Shown here: positions 7,639 to 15,561 of the stretch, in pieces
Position numbering within the stretch: the stretch's first letter is position 1
How the letters are laid out: every line of letters starts with the position of its first letter
Source: Bacillota bacterium
Lineage (GTDB): Bacteria; Bacillota; Clostridia; Lachnospirales; Lachnospiraceae
Assembly: GCA_023409835.1 (NCBI GenBank)
Contig: JAEYQV010000003.1
Coordinates: 1-36,824 of the forward strand
DNA length: 36,824 bases
Direction of reading: 5' to 3'
The notes under the pieces: model-generated
What the model was told of the DNA's origin: nothing
Databases searched by the model: none
The model's input: only the letters and a program-made list of their open reading frames with translations
Made by a program: the position numbers and the translations under genes

Positions 7639-8379
7639 CTATAACCGGGCAGCCTTCTCAAACATTGCTACAGCCTTTTTAAATTCTATTTTATTCTCAT
7701 ATAGGGCTTTCCCTATGATTGCACCGTAAACATTGATTTCCTGCAGCATCTCCAGATCCTTCAGGGAGGAAATACCGCCGGAGGCTATGATATTCATTCC
7801 GGTTTCCTGAACCATTTCCTTCGTATGAGGGATATTCGGTCCCTGAAGCATTCCATCCTTCGAAATATCCGTATAAACAATGGTTTTTACTCCTGCCTTC
7901 TTCATCTCCAGAGCAAGGGTTACTGCCTGATAATTACTGATGGTTTCCCAGCCTTCAATTGCCACCATTCCGTCCTTCGCATCAATTCCGATCACGATCC
8001 TGTCTGAGCCGAAGGTCTGGATGGCATCCTTGATAAAGCCCGGGTCCTTAACTGCCTTCGTACCGATAATGACACGGCTGATTCCGAGAGACAGCTTATT
8101 CTCGATATCCTTAATGGTTCGGATTCCTCCGCCTACCTGAATGGGAATTTTAACATTTGCTAAGATTTCCTTAATTACCTCTTCATTAACCGAATGTCCT
8201 ACCAGAGCTCCGTCCAGGTCCACTATATGGATAAAGGAAGCCCCATAAGCTTCCCACTGTTTAGCCACTTTTAACGGTACATCGGAATATACCAGTACAT
8301 CACGAAAACTGCCCTGTCTTAGTCTGACACATTGACCATTTTTAATATCGATTGCCGGAAATAGCTTCATTTTCATCAT
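7639..8379 (-). CDS. hisA: ProFAR isomerase HisA
   Basis: A 246-residue (beta/alpha)8 barrel that isomerises ProFAR to PRFAR in histidine synthesis. Both catalytic aspartates are present: FPAIDI near the N-terminus and YTDISKDGM around the fifth strand. Both half-barrel phosphate sites are intact (VGGGIRT and IASGGISS). The intact motifs contrast with the degenerate barrel fused to HisIE next door. Three in-frame ATGs (8379, 8376, 8370) compete. The only ribosome site, AGAAAGG, is 1, 4 and 10 nt from them, so the start is more likely 8376 or 8370 (MKLFPAIDI, the usual family start). It lies 59 bp after hisB and 43 bp before hisIE. Confidence 0.95.
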   Translation of the reverse strand: MMKMKLFPAIDIKNGQCVRLRQGSFRDVLVYSDVPLKVAKQWEAYGASFIHIVDLDGALVGHSVNEEVIKEILANVKIPIQVGGGIRTIKDIENKLSLGISRVIIGTKAVKDPGFIKDAIQTFGSDRIVIGIDAKDGMVAIEGWETISNYQAVTLALEMKKAGVKTIVYTDISKDGMLQGPNIPHTKEMVQETGMNIIASGGISSLKDLEMLQEINVYGAIIGKALYENKIEFKKAVAMFEKAARL

Positions 8380-8438
8380 GCCTTTCTGAATGTGTATTCT
8401 ATGTTATGTTATCTACCATACTACTTCTTCTTTTCTGA

Positions 8439-9029
8439 TTATATTGACCCCTTTGTGGAGAGAACTCCCTGGATTCTGGGATCTATGCTGCAGGCTTCAT
8501 CCAAGGCTTTGGCGAAGGCCTTGAAGGCTGCCTCGACGATATGATGGTTATTATCACCGCTTAACATCTTAATATGTAGATTCATTCCTGCTGAGTAGGA
8601 AATCGCATAGAAGAACTCCTTCACCAGCTCGGTATCCAGGTATCCTACCTTATCGGCGGTATAGCTTAAGTCGTAGGACAGATAAGGACGTCCGGACAAG
8701 TCAATCGCACACAAAATCAGAGTTTCGTCCATCGGGAGAAGGAAGGAACCATACCGTTTTATCCCCTGCTTATCACCCAGTGCATTCTTAATGGCCTGAC
8801 CAAGGACAATACCGGTATCCTCCACCGTATGATGAGCATCCACATACAGATCTCCCTTAACGGTAAGCTTTAAATCAAAGAAGCCGTGCCTGGCAAAGCT
8901 GTCCAGCATATGATTGAAGAAACCGATCCCGGTCTCAATCTGGGTCTTACCGCTTCCATCCAGATTAAGCTCCATATTGATATCGGTTTCCTTCGTTTTA
9001 CGGCTGATAGTGGCTAATCTGTTTTCCAT
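8439..9029 (-). CDS. hisB: Imidazoleglycerol-phosphate dehydratase HisB
   Basis: A 196-residue monofunctional dehydratase, without the histidinol-phosphatase domain found in enterobacteria. It converts imidazoleglycerol phosphate to imidazole-acetol phosphate with a dinuclear manganese site. The metal-binding histidine clusters are present (DAHHTVEDTG and DNNHHIVEAAFKAF), as is the FFNHMLDSFARHG signature. I chose the ATG at 9027-9029 with GGAGG 7 nt upstream; a longer frame to 9089 adds only a non-conserved tail. It is preceded by a 217-bp spacer carrying its own strong promoter. Confidence 0.96.
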   Translation of the reverse strand: MENRLATISRKTKETDINMELNLDGSGKTQIETGIGFFNHMLDSFARHGFFDLKLTVKGDLYVDAHHTVEDTGIVLGQAIKNALGDKQGIKRYGSFLLPMDETLILCAIDLSGRPYLSYDLSYTADKVGYLDTELVKEFFYAISYSAGMNLHIKMLSGDNNHHIVEAAFKAFAKALDEACSIDPRIQGVLSTKGSI

Positions 9030-9220
9030 TCTACATCCTCCATGCTGATATACTATAAACATGATACCTATTTGCTTCGATAATTTCAAAACTTTACGAG
9101 GAATCAGCTTACTCCTTCCTTATAAATGCGGCAGTGCTTGCCCGTATCAGAGCGCAGTAAGGCTTGTGCAGCAAGTTAAAGAAGGTTTCAAGTAAAACTC
9201 TGTGTTTTAAGTTTATAAAT

Positions 9221-9250
9221 ATTATATACAAAAAGTGAAATAAATGTCAA
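9221..9250 (-). promoter_or_regulatory. Consensus promoter at the end of hisD, serving hisB-hisA-hisIE-alaS
   Basis: On the minus strand, a perfect TTGACA (9245-9250) that contains the hisD stop codon TGA, an 18-bp spacer, and a perfect TATAAT (9221-9226). The implied start near 9214 leaves a ~185-nt leader before hisB. Both hexamers are exact consensus. Confidence 0.75.
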
Positions 9251-10542
9251 ACGCTTTCAAATCTGACAGAAATCGAATTGGCATGCGCCGTCAGCCCTTC
9301 TGAGTTAGCAAAGGTCTCAATATCCTTATGAATCGGCTCCAATGCTTCTCTGGAGTATGAAATGATACTGGACTTCTTCAGAAAATCATCCACGCTTAAG
9401 GGAGAGAAGAACTTAGCAGTACCATTCGTCGGAAGGATGTGGTTCGGGCCTGCCATATAATCTCCGAGGGGTTCGCTGGAATACTCTCCAATAAAGATGG
9501 CTCCGGCATTCTTAATCCTGGTCATAACCATAAACGGATCCTTTGTCATAATCTCCAGGTGTTCGGAAGCAATCTCATTGGTTACCTCCACTGCCTCGGT
9601 CATATCCTTTGCAATCAGCAGGTAACCGTAATTCTCCAGAGACTTCGTAAGGATTTCCTTTCTTGATAATTCCTTCAGAAACTGCTCTACTTCCTCGGAA
9701 ACCTTACCAGCCAGCTCGCGGCTGGTCGTAACCAGAATAGCGGAGGCCAGCTCGTCATGTTCAGCCTGGGATAGTAAATCTGCCGCAACGAATCTCGGGT
9801 TAGCCGTCTCATCCGCCAGAACCAGAATCTCACTGGGACCAGCTATGGAATCAATGCTGACATAACCATACACTGCTTTCTTAGCCAGTGCTACATAGAT
9901 ATTACCGGGGCCGACGATCTTATCCACCTTAGGGATACTCTCCGTGCCAAAGGCCAGTGCTGCTATCGCCTGGGCACCGCCCGCCTTATAGATCTCGGTA
10001 ACTCCCGCTTCCTTTGCAGCCACCAGGGTCTTTGCAAAAACCTTCCCGTTCTGATCCGGAGGTGTAATCATGGCAATTCTCTTCACACCGGCCACCCTGG
10101 CCGGTATCACATTCATCAATACGGAGGAGGGATATACCGCTTTACCTCCCGGCACATAAACGCCTACCGCTCCGATCGGAGTAACCTTCTGACCGAGGAT
10201 TGTACCGTTCTCCGTAGTATCAAACCAGCTGTACTGCTTCTGCTTACTGTGAAAGACTTCGATGTTCTTCATTGCTTTGCGGATGACGGCAAGAACCTCC
10301 GGCTCGACTTCCCGGTAAGCCTCTTCGATCTCTTCCTCTGTAACCCGGATATTCTCCTGATTGATGACCGTCCGATCGAATCTCTCGGTGTATTCAAATA
10401 AGGCCTGATCCCCACGGGTTCTTACATCCTCCAGGATCTTGTTCACGGTATCTGCATAGGCTTCATATTGATTCGGACTTCTCTTTAGTAAGTCCTGTAA
10501 TATATTCTTTTTGGTGTTCTCATTCAGTTCTATTATCCTCAT
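9247..10542 (-). CDS. hisD: Histidinol dehydrogenase HisD
   Basis: A 431-residue, zinc-dependent enzyme that carries out the last two steps of histidine synthesis, oxidising histidinol to histidine with two NAD+. Family motifs are in order: VGVYVPGGKA, GAQAIAALAFGT, VDKIVGPGN, IAGPSEILVLAD, the zinc-site segment LLSQAEHDE, and ASEHLEIM, which carries the catalytic Glu-His pair. The C-terminal segment GPNHILPTNG is also present. The ATG at 10540-10542 has AGGAGG about 11 nt upstream. It is the third gene of the his operon, and its stop codon is embedded in the -35 box of an internal promoter. Confidence 0.97.
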   Translation of the reverse strand: MRIIELNENTKKNILQDLLKRSPNQYEAYADTVNKILEDVRTRGDQALFEYTERFDRTVINQENIRVTEEEIEEAYREVEPEVLAVIRKAMKNIEVFHSKQKQYSWFDTTENGTILGQKVTPIGAVGVYVPGGKAVYPSSVLMNVIPARVAGVKRIAMITPPDQNGKVFAKTLVAAKEAGVTEIYKAGGAQAIAALAFGTESIPKVDKIVGPGNIYVALAKKAVYGYVSIDSIAGPSEILVLADETANPRFVAADLLSQAEHDELASAILVTTSRELAGKVSEEVEQFLKELSRKEILTKSLENYGYLLIAKDMTEAVEVTNEIASEHLEIMTKDPFMVMTRIKNAGAIFIGEYSSEPLGDYMAGPNHILPTNGTAKFFSPLSVDDFLKKSSIISYSREALEPIHKDIETFANSEGLTAHANSISVRFESV

Positions 10543-10651
10543 ATTATATATACCCTCCTATATCATCATATTTATCTTAGGTCTGTGAAGCTTTCTGTCT
10601 TAAGCTTCGGCTTCCTCCATGTAATGTCAAGGTATCTGACTGTCCCCTGTG

Positions 10652-11317
10652 TTAACTTTTTACCTCGGTTTTTATCTCATTCTTCAGGTAATCCTTCAAA
10701 TCCCGGATGATCTTCGTAATCCGCTCATGCTCCATCTTCATGCTGACCTCATTTACTACCATTCGTGCCGATATATTACAGATCTCCTCCAATACCACCA
10801 GACCGTTTTCTCTTAAGGTGGAACCCGTCTCTACGATATCGACGATTACCTCGGATAAACCCACAATCGGTGCCAGCTCGATGGACCCGTTCAGCTTTAT
10901 GATCTCGACTGTCTGATGCTTTTTATTATAAAAGTAATCCTTGGCGATATTTGGGTACTTCGTAGCCACTCGGATCAGCTCACCGTGCTGCAGGCGTTCC
11001 CTTGCAGCCTCCGGCCCTGCTACGCACATCCTGCATTTCCCCATCCCCAGATCCACGACCTCAAACATCTTCCGACCCTCTTCCAGGATGGTGTCCTTAC
11101 CTACGACTCCGATATCAGCCGCACCATATTCCACATAGGTAGGAACATCGCTGGCCTTTGCCAGAAAGAATTTAAGCTTCAGCTCTTCATTAACAAAAAT
11201 CAGTTTTCTGGAGGACTTATCCTTGATCTCATCACAGCGGATTCCGATAGACTCCAGCACCTCCAGGGTATTTAATGCCAATCTGCCCTTTGCCAGGGCA
11301 ATCGTTAAATATCTCAT
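10652..11317 (-). CDS. hisG: ATP phosphoribosyltransferase, short form HisG
   Basis: A 221-residue short-form catalytic subunit for the first committed step of histidine synthesis, joining ATP and PRPP. It lacks the C-terminal histidine-binding ACT-like domain of long HisG, so it must pair with HisZ, whose gene ends just upstream. Motifs: MRYLTIALAKGRL at the start, GAADIGVVGKDT, and the PRPP-loop region VDIVETGSTLRENGL. The ribosome site GGAAAGG is 9 nt from the ATG at 11315-11317 but touches the ATG at 11324-11326, so the shorter start is chosen. The spacing to hisZ is 25 bp. Confidence 0.96.
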   Translation of the reverse strand: MRYLTIALAKGRLALNTLEVLESIGIRCDEIKDKSSRKLIFVNEELKLKFFLAKASDVPTYVEYGAADIGVVGKDTILEEGRKMFEVVDLGMGKCRMCVAGPEAARERLQHGELIRVATKYPNIAKDYFYNKKHQTVEIIKLNGSIELAPIVGLSEVIVDIVETGSTLRENGLVVLEEICNISARMVVNEVSMKMEHERITKIIRDLKDYLKNEIKTEVKS

Positions 11318-11342
11318 ACGATTCATCCTTTCCGGTCAATCC

Positions 11343-12614
11343 TTATTGCAGGAGCTCCATGAGAGAAGCTGTCTGTACACTCCCGCTTGTACAATCGATC
11401 ACCTTGATCTCCTTGTCGTTATCGATGGATAGGATCCCCCCGATACTCATACGTCTTGCATAGGCCTGGTAATCCTCCGGTCCGTATGCCCCATTCGACA
11501 TCTGTAGAATAGTGTTGATATCGTCCTTGCGAAAATGATTTGCCAAGGCTATGGCCTGTCTCCGGTATTTCTTAGTATAAAGAATCAGGGTATCATGGGC
11601 TTCCGGTTCCGGCAGCAGCTTCTGTCTGGATAAAGCCAGCATCAGCTGATCGATCACAATCGCAAGTCCGATTGCCGGAGCCTCCTTACCGAACTGTCCG
11701 ATCAGGTTATCATATCTTCCACCGGTTGCAATCGGTTCTCCTGTACTATAGGTGTAGGCCTTGAAGATGATTCCTGTATAATAATTATATTTGCTAAGCA
11801 TTCCCAGATCGAAGGATACATATTTCTCAAAGCCGTAATCCGTCAGAATATCATAGAGACTCTCCAGCCGTTCAATCGCCCTGAGGGCGCGGGTATTCGA
11901 AGTCAGCTCCTTCGCATAGGTTAAAATATCGAGAGTACCGAACAGCTCCGGTAGCTTTAAAAAGATCTGCTTCAGCTCTTCATGCATATCCCTGGATTGG
12001 ACAATTTCTTCTACGCCGAACATATTTTTATTCTCAATTAAAATTCTCAGATTGGTGATATCCTCTTCCTCTGTGAAACCGGCCTCCTCTACCAGAGCGC
12101 GGAAGAAGTCGGCATCTCCGATCTCCAGCTGGAATTCCTTTAAACCGGATTGCAGCAGACACTCGATCGTCATGGCAAGCATCTCTGCGTCTGCCTCCGT
12201 GCTGTTATCATTCAGAAGCTCCGCACCAAGCTGGGTAGCCTCCTTTAGTTTTCCCTGATAACCGGAATTGTTAATGAAGGTATTACCGATGTAGCACAGA
12301 CGGATCGGATGCTCCTCTTCCTTATAATATTTTGCCACACAACGGGCAACGGAAGGCGTGATATCCGGCCGCAATACCAAAGTATTACCTTCCCGGTCAA
12401 AGAGCTTATACATATCCTTTGAAGGTACTGTTCCACGCTCCTGGCTGAATATATCAAAGAATTCAAAACTCGGTGTCTGAATATCATGAAAGCCGTAATG
12501 TTCCAGAACATGATGGAGGTTATCCTGCAGCATTAGCTTAACCTCACATTCCGTATTGTAGATGTCTCTGACTCCCTCGGGCGTATGTAGTAATATGTCC
12601 TTCATATCCTTCAC
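11343..12614 (-). CDS. hisZ: ATP phosphoribosyltransferase regulatory subunit HisZ
   Basis: A 423-residue histidyl-tRNA-synthetase paralogue without aminoacylation function. It combines with short HisG to form the active, histidine-inhibited enzyme. The class II synthetase-like core is seen in TPEGVRDIY, LRPDITPSVARCVAKYY (motif 2 region) and ATGGRYDNLIGQFG. A C-terminal region follows from about residue 325. The GTG at 12612-12614 has GGAAAGG 4 nt upstream; an ATG three codons later (12603-12605) is the other candidate and begins the conserved part. It is the first gene of the his operon, behind a perfect sigma-A promoter with a ~120-nt leader. Confidence 0.94.
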   Translation of the reverse strand: MKDMKDILLHTPEGVRDIYNTECEVKLMLQDNLHHVLEHYGFHDIQTPSFEFFDIFSQERGTVPSKDMYKLFDREGNTLVLRPDITPSVARCVAKYYKEEEHPIRLCYIGNTFINNSGYQGKLKEATQLGAELLNDNSTEADAEMLAMTIECLLQSGLKEFQLEIGDADFFRALVEEAGFTEEEDITNLRILIENKNMFGVEEIVQSRDMHEELKQIFLKLPELFGTLDILTYAKELTSNTRALRAIERLESLYDILTDYGFEKYVSFDLGMLSKYNYYTGIIFKAYTYSTGEPIATGGRYDNLIGQFGKEAPAIGLAIVIDQLMLALSRQKLLPEPEAHDTLILYTKKYRRQAIALANHFRKDDINTILQMSNGAYGPEDYQAYARRMSIGGILSIDNDKEIKVIDCTSGSVQTASLMELLQ

Positions 12615-12740
12615 CAGGCCTTTCCTCTATATTATCGTTCTAATTCCTATCTGCAATACATAACGAAGCTTCGATAAAATCATTGTCGTCACTTTATTAT
12701 TGTAACGTGATAATTCGCTACCATGCTAATATGTTTTACA

Positions 12741-12769
12741 ATTATAGTTTATCATGTATGCATTGTCAA
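12741..12769 (-). promoter_or_regulatory. Consensus sigma-A promoter of the his operon
   Basis: On the minus strand, exact TTGACA (12764-12769), a 17-bp spacer and exact TATAAT (12741-12746). The predicted start is near 12734, giving a ~120-nt leader to hisZ. The leader holds a small palindrome CGAAGCTTCG, but I see no T-box motif and no histidine-rich leader peptide. Confidence 0.82.
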
Positions 12770-12827
12770 TCACAAAATTACTTATCCTTTATAATCCTTT
12801 ATAATATTTCCGTTACCCTTGTACTAA

Positions 12828-12866
12828 CCGGATTGTCTGCCGTTGGCAGCCAATCGCCAAATAAAA
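12828..12866. repeat. Dispersed repeat, copy 1 (pair with 30102-30140)
   Basis: It begins CCGGATTGTC and contains TGGCAGCCAA. It matches 30102-30140 at 27 of the first 33 ungapped positions. It lies between the recU terminator and the his promoter, overlapping the terminator T-tract. Confidence 0.65.
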
Positions 12867-12894
12867 AGCATGCCGCAATCATATGCCGCATGCT
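12858..12894 (-). terminator. Intrinsic terminator after recU
   Basis: On the minus strand, stem AGCATGC-G-GCA / TGC-G-GCATGCT (one G-G mismatch) with a 6-nt loop, followed by TTTTTATTT. It starts 10 bp beyond the recU stop and ends the rsmE-to-recU unit before the his promoter. Confidence 0.85.
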
Positions 12895-12903
12895 GTAATA
12901 GGA

Positions 12904-13443
12904 TTATGTATTTTCTCTGCGGTCCAGATCCTGCTGTAATATCTCCAGATAATGAATGCAAGCCCCCTGCTGTATCGGGATCTGATAGGATAAATCCAGC
13001 TCATCCACCCGGAAGCTCTTCCTTCCTCCGTTGATCGCTCGATCCCAGAATTTATAGAGCTGTTCAAAGGTCAGATAGTAATAGAGATCCCGTTTCTTAA
13101 AATAAATAAGTAGAAAAGCTATCCCATTCTGTTCCTCAAATTCTCTCATAAAATCAATCTGGTGCTCATGAACATTATTCATACTAAAGGTGTCCACCGC
13201 ACATTCCTTGGCATCGAAGCATACCGGAATTCCCTGTACCACTCCGATATAATCCACGGTACTCTTTTGTTCAAAATAAGCCAGTGTGATATGTCTGCTG
13301 TCCTTATCGATCTCAATCGGTGTAATCGGTGTGGGCACCTTCTGAATCAGGGCCAGCTTCCTTTCACGATATTTTCCGTTGGTGTAATTAATCATTTCCT
13401 CCAGCATGGAACCGCGTAACCCTCTGGAATTCCAAGATGGCAT
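12904..13443 (-). CDS. recU: Holliday junction resolvase RecU
   Basis: A 179-residue homologue of Firmicute RecU, the nuclease that cuts four-way recombination intermediates and assists RecA during repair and chromosome segregation. It shows the RecU order: an N-terminal NSRGLRGSMLEEMI segment, KVPTPI at 35-40, then the nuclease core STVDYIG (D64) and FDAKE (D77, K79), then VHEHQIDFMREF and GIAFLLIYF. The spacing D64-D77-K79 copies the D-(13)-E-x-K catalytic triad of Bacillus RecU, with D replacing E. The ATG at 13441-13443 follows AAGGAGG at 9 nt. In Bacillus recU sits beside ponA; here it closes an RNA-modification gene cluster, 30 bp after the RluA-family gene. Confidence 0.92.
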   Translation of the reverse strand: MPSWNSRGLRGSMLEEMINYTNGKYRERKLALIQKVPTPITPIEIDKDSRHITLAYFEQKSTVDYIGVVQGIPVCFDAKECAVDTFSMNNVHEHQIDFMREFEEQNGIAFLLIYFKKRDLYYYLTFEQLYKFWDRAINGGRKSFRVDELDLSYQIPIQQGACIHYLEILQQDLDRRENT

Positions 13444-13472
13444 ATCCGATTACCTCCTTCTGTCCAAGCTCT

Positions 13473-14624
13473 CTATTCAAACAAATCCTTTTTTATCCGT
13501 AAGAATATATCCGGTTCCTTAGCCGTCAGCTTCTTCCCGGACAGATGGGATAACTCACCCTTAAGCTCGGGAAATTCAATCTGATAGGAATGCAGCAGCT
13601 GATGGTTCAGTCCGTAATGCATTTTAAAATAATGGTTTGTTTTCTGATCACCGTATTTATAATCACCAATCAAAGGGTGTCCCAGACTGGCCAGATGAGC
13701 CCGGATCTGATGGGATCTGCCTGTAATCAGCTTGACCTTAAGTAGGGTGAACTCCCCCTTAATCCCCTCTGCGCTTGACCCCGGCTTCCTTCCGGCAGGA
13801 ATACGCTCCCCTTGCAGATCATCCGTCGCATTATATTTACCGGAAAGTCCTTCTCTTTGCACAGTTAAGGGCTGCTTATGAGCTCCATCAGTCTCTTCCG
13901 TTCTAGGCTCCGGATACCCCTTGGAGGACCCGTTATTAGCTCCCGTCCATAACAGAGGCTCATATTCCGTGCAGATATATTCCGCATCCCCTGTTTTTGT
14001 GGGGTAAATCGTCACTTTATTGATATCCTCAGCCTTGCTTAAATACCCCTCGACACGTTTTCTGTCCACCAGGCGACCCTTTACTATACATAGATAGTAC
14101 TTTCCCAAGGAACGATCCTTCAGTATTTCTGCCATCTCCTGTAGCCCCGGAAGAGATTTACCCGCTATTAATAAACCGCTCGTATTCCGGTCCAGCCGAT
14201 TGCAGATTCCCGGCTTAAAGCTTGCCAGCTGTTCCTTCGTCAGCTGCTTCGAGGTCAGCAGGTAAGAAAGGATATATTCCACCATCGATACATCCTCTTT
14301 CTCTGCCTTCTGGGAAAGCTCACCGATGGGTTTATTGACCACCAGAATATGCTTATCCTCATATATAATATCAAGCTCCTTATCATGCTGTGTTGCTTCC
14401 GTCTGCTCTGTGAACTGTGCAATCGTCTCGTCGGACAGAAACAGTGTGATCTCATCCTTAAGAGCAAGCTTCTCCGAACCATCCGCCTTCTTTCCGTTCA
14501 GGACAATATTCTTCTTCCTGAGCATCTTATAAAGGAAGCTCTTCGGAGCTTTGTTAAGAAGCTTCGACAGCAGCTTATCCAGCCTCTGTCCGGCTTCATT
14601 CTGTTCTACATAAAACTTCTTCAT
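13473..14624 (-). CDS. RluA-family 23S rRNA/tRNA pseudouridine synthase with internal insert
   Basis: A 383-residue pseudouridine synthase. An N-terminal S4 RNA-binding domain (about 1-65) precedes the catalytic core (about 80-383). The catalytic aspartate is D145 in NRLDRNTSGL, and the core also has ILVVNKPIG and the substrate loop ITGRSHQIRAHLASLGHPLIGD (from about 300). It should isomerise specific uridines, most likely in 23S rRNA as RluC/RluD do; the exact site cannot be read from sequence. Residues about 225-289 form a polar, glycine/serine-rich insert (SSKGYPEPRTEETDG...) that interrupts the fold before strand EFTLLKVKL. AGGAGG is 5 nt before the ATG. An array of 18-bp repeats fills the spacer directly upstream. 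Confidence 0.9.
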   Translation of the reverse strand: MKKFYVEQNEAGQRLDKLLSKLLNKAPKSFLYKMLRKKNIVLNGKKADGSEKLALKDEITLFLSDETIAQFTEQTEATQHDKELDIIYEDKHILVVNKPIGELSQKAEKEDVSMVEYILSYLLTSKQLTKEQLASFKPGICNRLDRNTSGLLIAGKSLPGLQEMAEILKDRSLGKYYLCIVKGRLVDRKRVEGYLSKAEDINKVTIYPTKTGDAEYICTEYEPLLWTGANNGSSKGYPEPRTEETDGAHKQPLTVQREGLSGKYNATDDLQGERIPAGRKPGSSAEGIKGEFTLLKVKLITGRSHQIRAHLASLGHPLIGDYKYGDQKTNHYFKMHYGLNHQLLHSYQIEFPELKGELSHLSGKKLTAKEPDIFLRIKKDLFE

Positions 14625-14641
14625 GATAACCTCCTGCTTTC

Positions 14642-14803
14642 GATAGACAGCATGTTGTCGTTAGACAGTATGTTGTCGTTAGACAGCATACTGTCATTAG
14701 TCTGCATACTGTCGTTAGACTGCATACTGCCGATAGACTGTATACTGTCGCTAGACTGCATACTGCCGATAGACTGTATACTGTCGCTAGACTGCATGCT
14801 GTC
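14642..14803. repeat. Minisatellite: nine tandem 18-bp units
   Basis: Nine back-to-back 18-bp copies, consensus G(A/T/C)TAGACTG(C/T)ATACTG(T/C)C, starting at 14642, 14660, 14678, 14696, 14714, 14732, 14750, 14768 and 14786. Units 6 and 8 are identical, and units 5, 7 and 9 differ by only 1-2 bases, so a 36-bp higher-order period is visible in the last part. The array occupies nearly the whole spacer between the HAD stop (14818) and the ribosome site of the RluA-family gene. Because 18 is a multiple of 3, the frame after the HAD TAG stays open across the array. Confidence 0.93.
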
Positions 14804-14817
14804 GCCGGGCAGCCGGC

Positions 14818-15465
14818 CTAAGCCAGCACCTCATCTAACGATCGTACATAATAATCAGCCAATCGAATTTTTTGTTCCTGATCCTCCTCAGAGAATTCAT
14901 CATAGACGGCACAAACCTTCATGCCGGCATTTTTCCCTGCCATTATTCCCTGCAGGACATCCTCAAATACCAGACATCTCGAGGGCTCCACCTTAAGATC
15001 CTGCGCCACCAGGAGATAGATGTCCGGGGAGGGCTTCCCCTTAGCCACCTCACAGGAGGTACGGATGGAGGTAAAATAATCGCCGAGCCGGTGCTTTTTT
15101 ATAATCAGCTCCACCAGCTCCTTGGAATTGCTGGTTGCAATTCCGGCCGGGATTTTATTCTCCATCAAATAATTCAGAAGCTTGGGGACACCTTCCTTCA
15201 CAGGAACCTCGTTCAGGTATTTATCCCAGGCCATAGTATTCCAATCACTTTTGATCTGATCCAGGCTGTCCTTTAGCTCAAATCTCTTCTTAAAATATAC
15301 CGCTGTTTCTGAAAAGCTCATTCCCTCTATACATTTCTGTAAGTCCTCAGGAAATGCTATTCCGAATTTACCAAGATATTCGATATCGATACTTTTCCAC
15401 ATCCACATGGAATCAACAAGCGTACCGTCCAGGTCAAATATCACTGCATCAATATCCTTTAACAT
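14818..15465 (-). CDS. HAD-superfamily hydrolase, beta-phosphoglucomutase-like
   Basis: A 215-residue haloacid-dehalogenase-type phosphatase or mutase. Motif I is FDLDGTLVDS with nucleophile D11 and acid/base D13, motif II lies in GIATSNS, the motif III lysine in KGKPSPDIY, and motif IV in VFEDVLQGIMAGKNAG. A helical cap (about 18-85) places it in the beta-PGM/GPH subfamily. The substrate is unknown; candidates are sugar phosphates or nucleotides. I prefer the ATG at 15463-15465, preceded by AAGGTG at about 6 nt; a GTG three codons earlier lacks a ribosome site. The TAG stop is followed directly by the 18-bp repeat array. Confidence 0.88.
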   Translation of the reverse strand: MLKDIDAVIFDLDGTLVDSMWMWKSIDIEYLGKFGIAFPEDLQKCIEGMSFSETAVYFKKRFELKDSLDQIKSDWNTMAWDKYLNEVPVKEGVPKLLNYLMENKIPAGIATSNSKELVELIIKKHRLGDYFTSIRTSCEVAKGKPSPDIYLLVAQDLKVEPSRCLVFEDVLQGIMAGKNAGMKVCAVYDEFSEEDQEQKIRLADYYVRSLDEVLA

Positions 15466-15561
15466 GACTGTCACCTTGCTCTTTCTCTATTGTAATGATA
15501 CGTAGTAATCATCCGTATGCAACTGTTTCTGTCATAAAGTAATTCTTACAAGCCCAACGGT

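Noticed and set aside
11300..11330. Shared GGAAAGGATGAATC(G/A)TATG leader before hisG and before the VOC gene
   Set aside because: The same ribosome-site context arises easily by chance and the genes are unrelated; it only helps to choose their starts.
12615..12740. T-box or attenuator in the hisZ leader
   Set aside because: The leader is only about 120 nt, with no T-box core motif, no terminator hairpin with T-run and no histidine codon run.
14642..14803. CRISPR-like array
   Set aside because: Units are contiguous with no spacers, only 18 bp long, and no cas genes are nearby.
14349..14996. Plus-strand 215-residue frame with a repeating LSLDCILPID-type pattern
   Set aside because: It is the translation of the 18-bp minisatellite flanked by the reverse strands of two good genes; no start signal.
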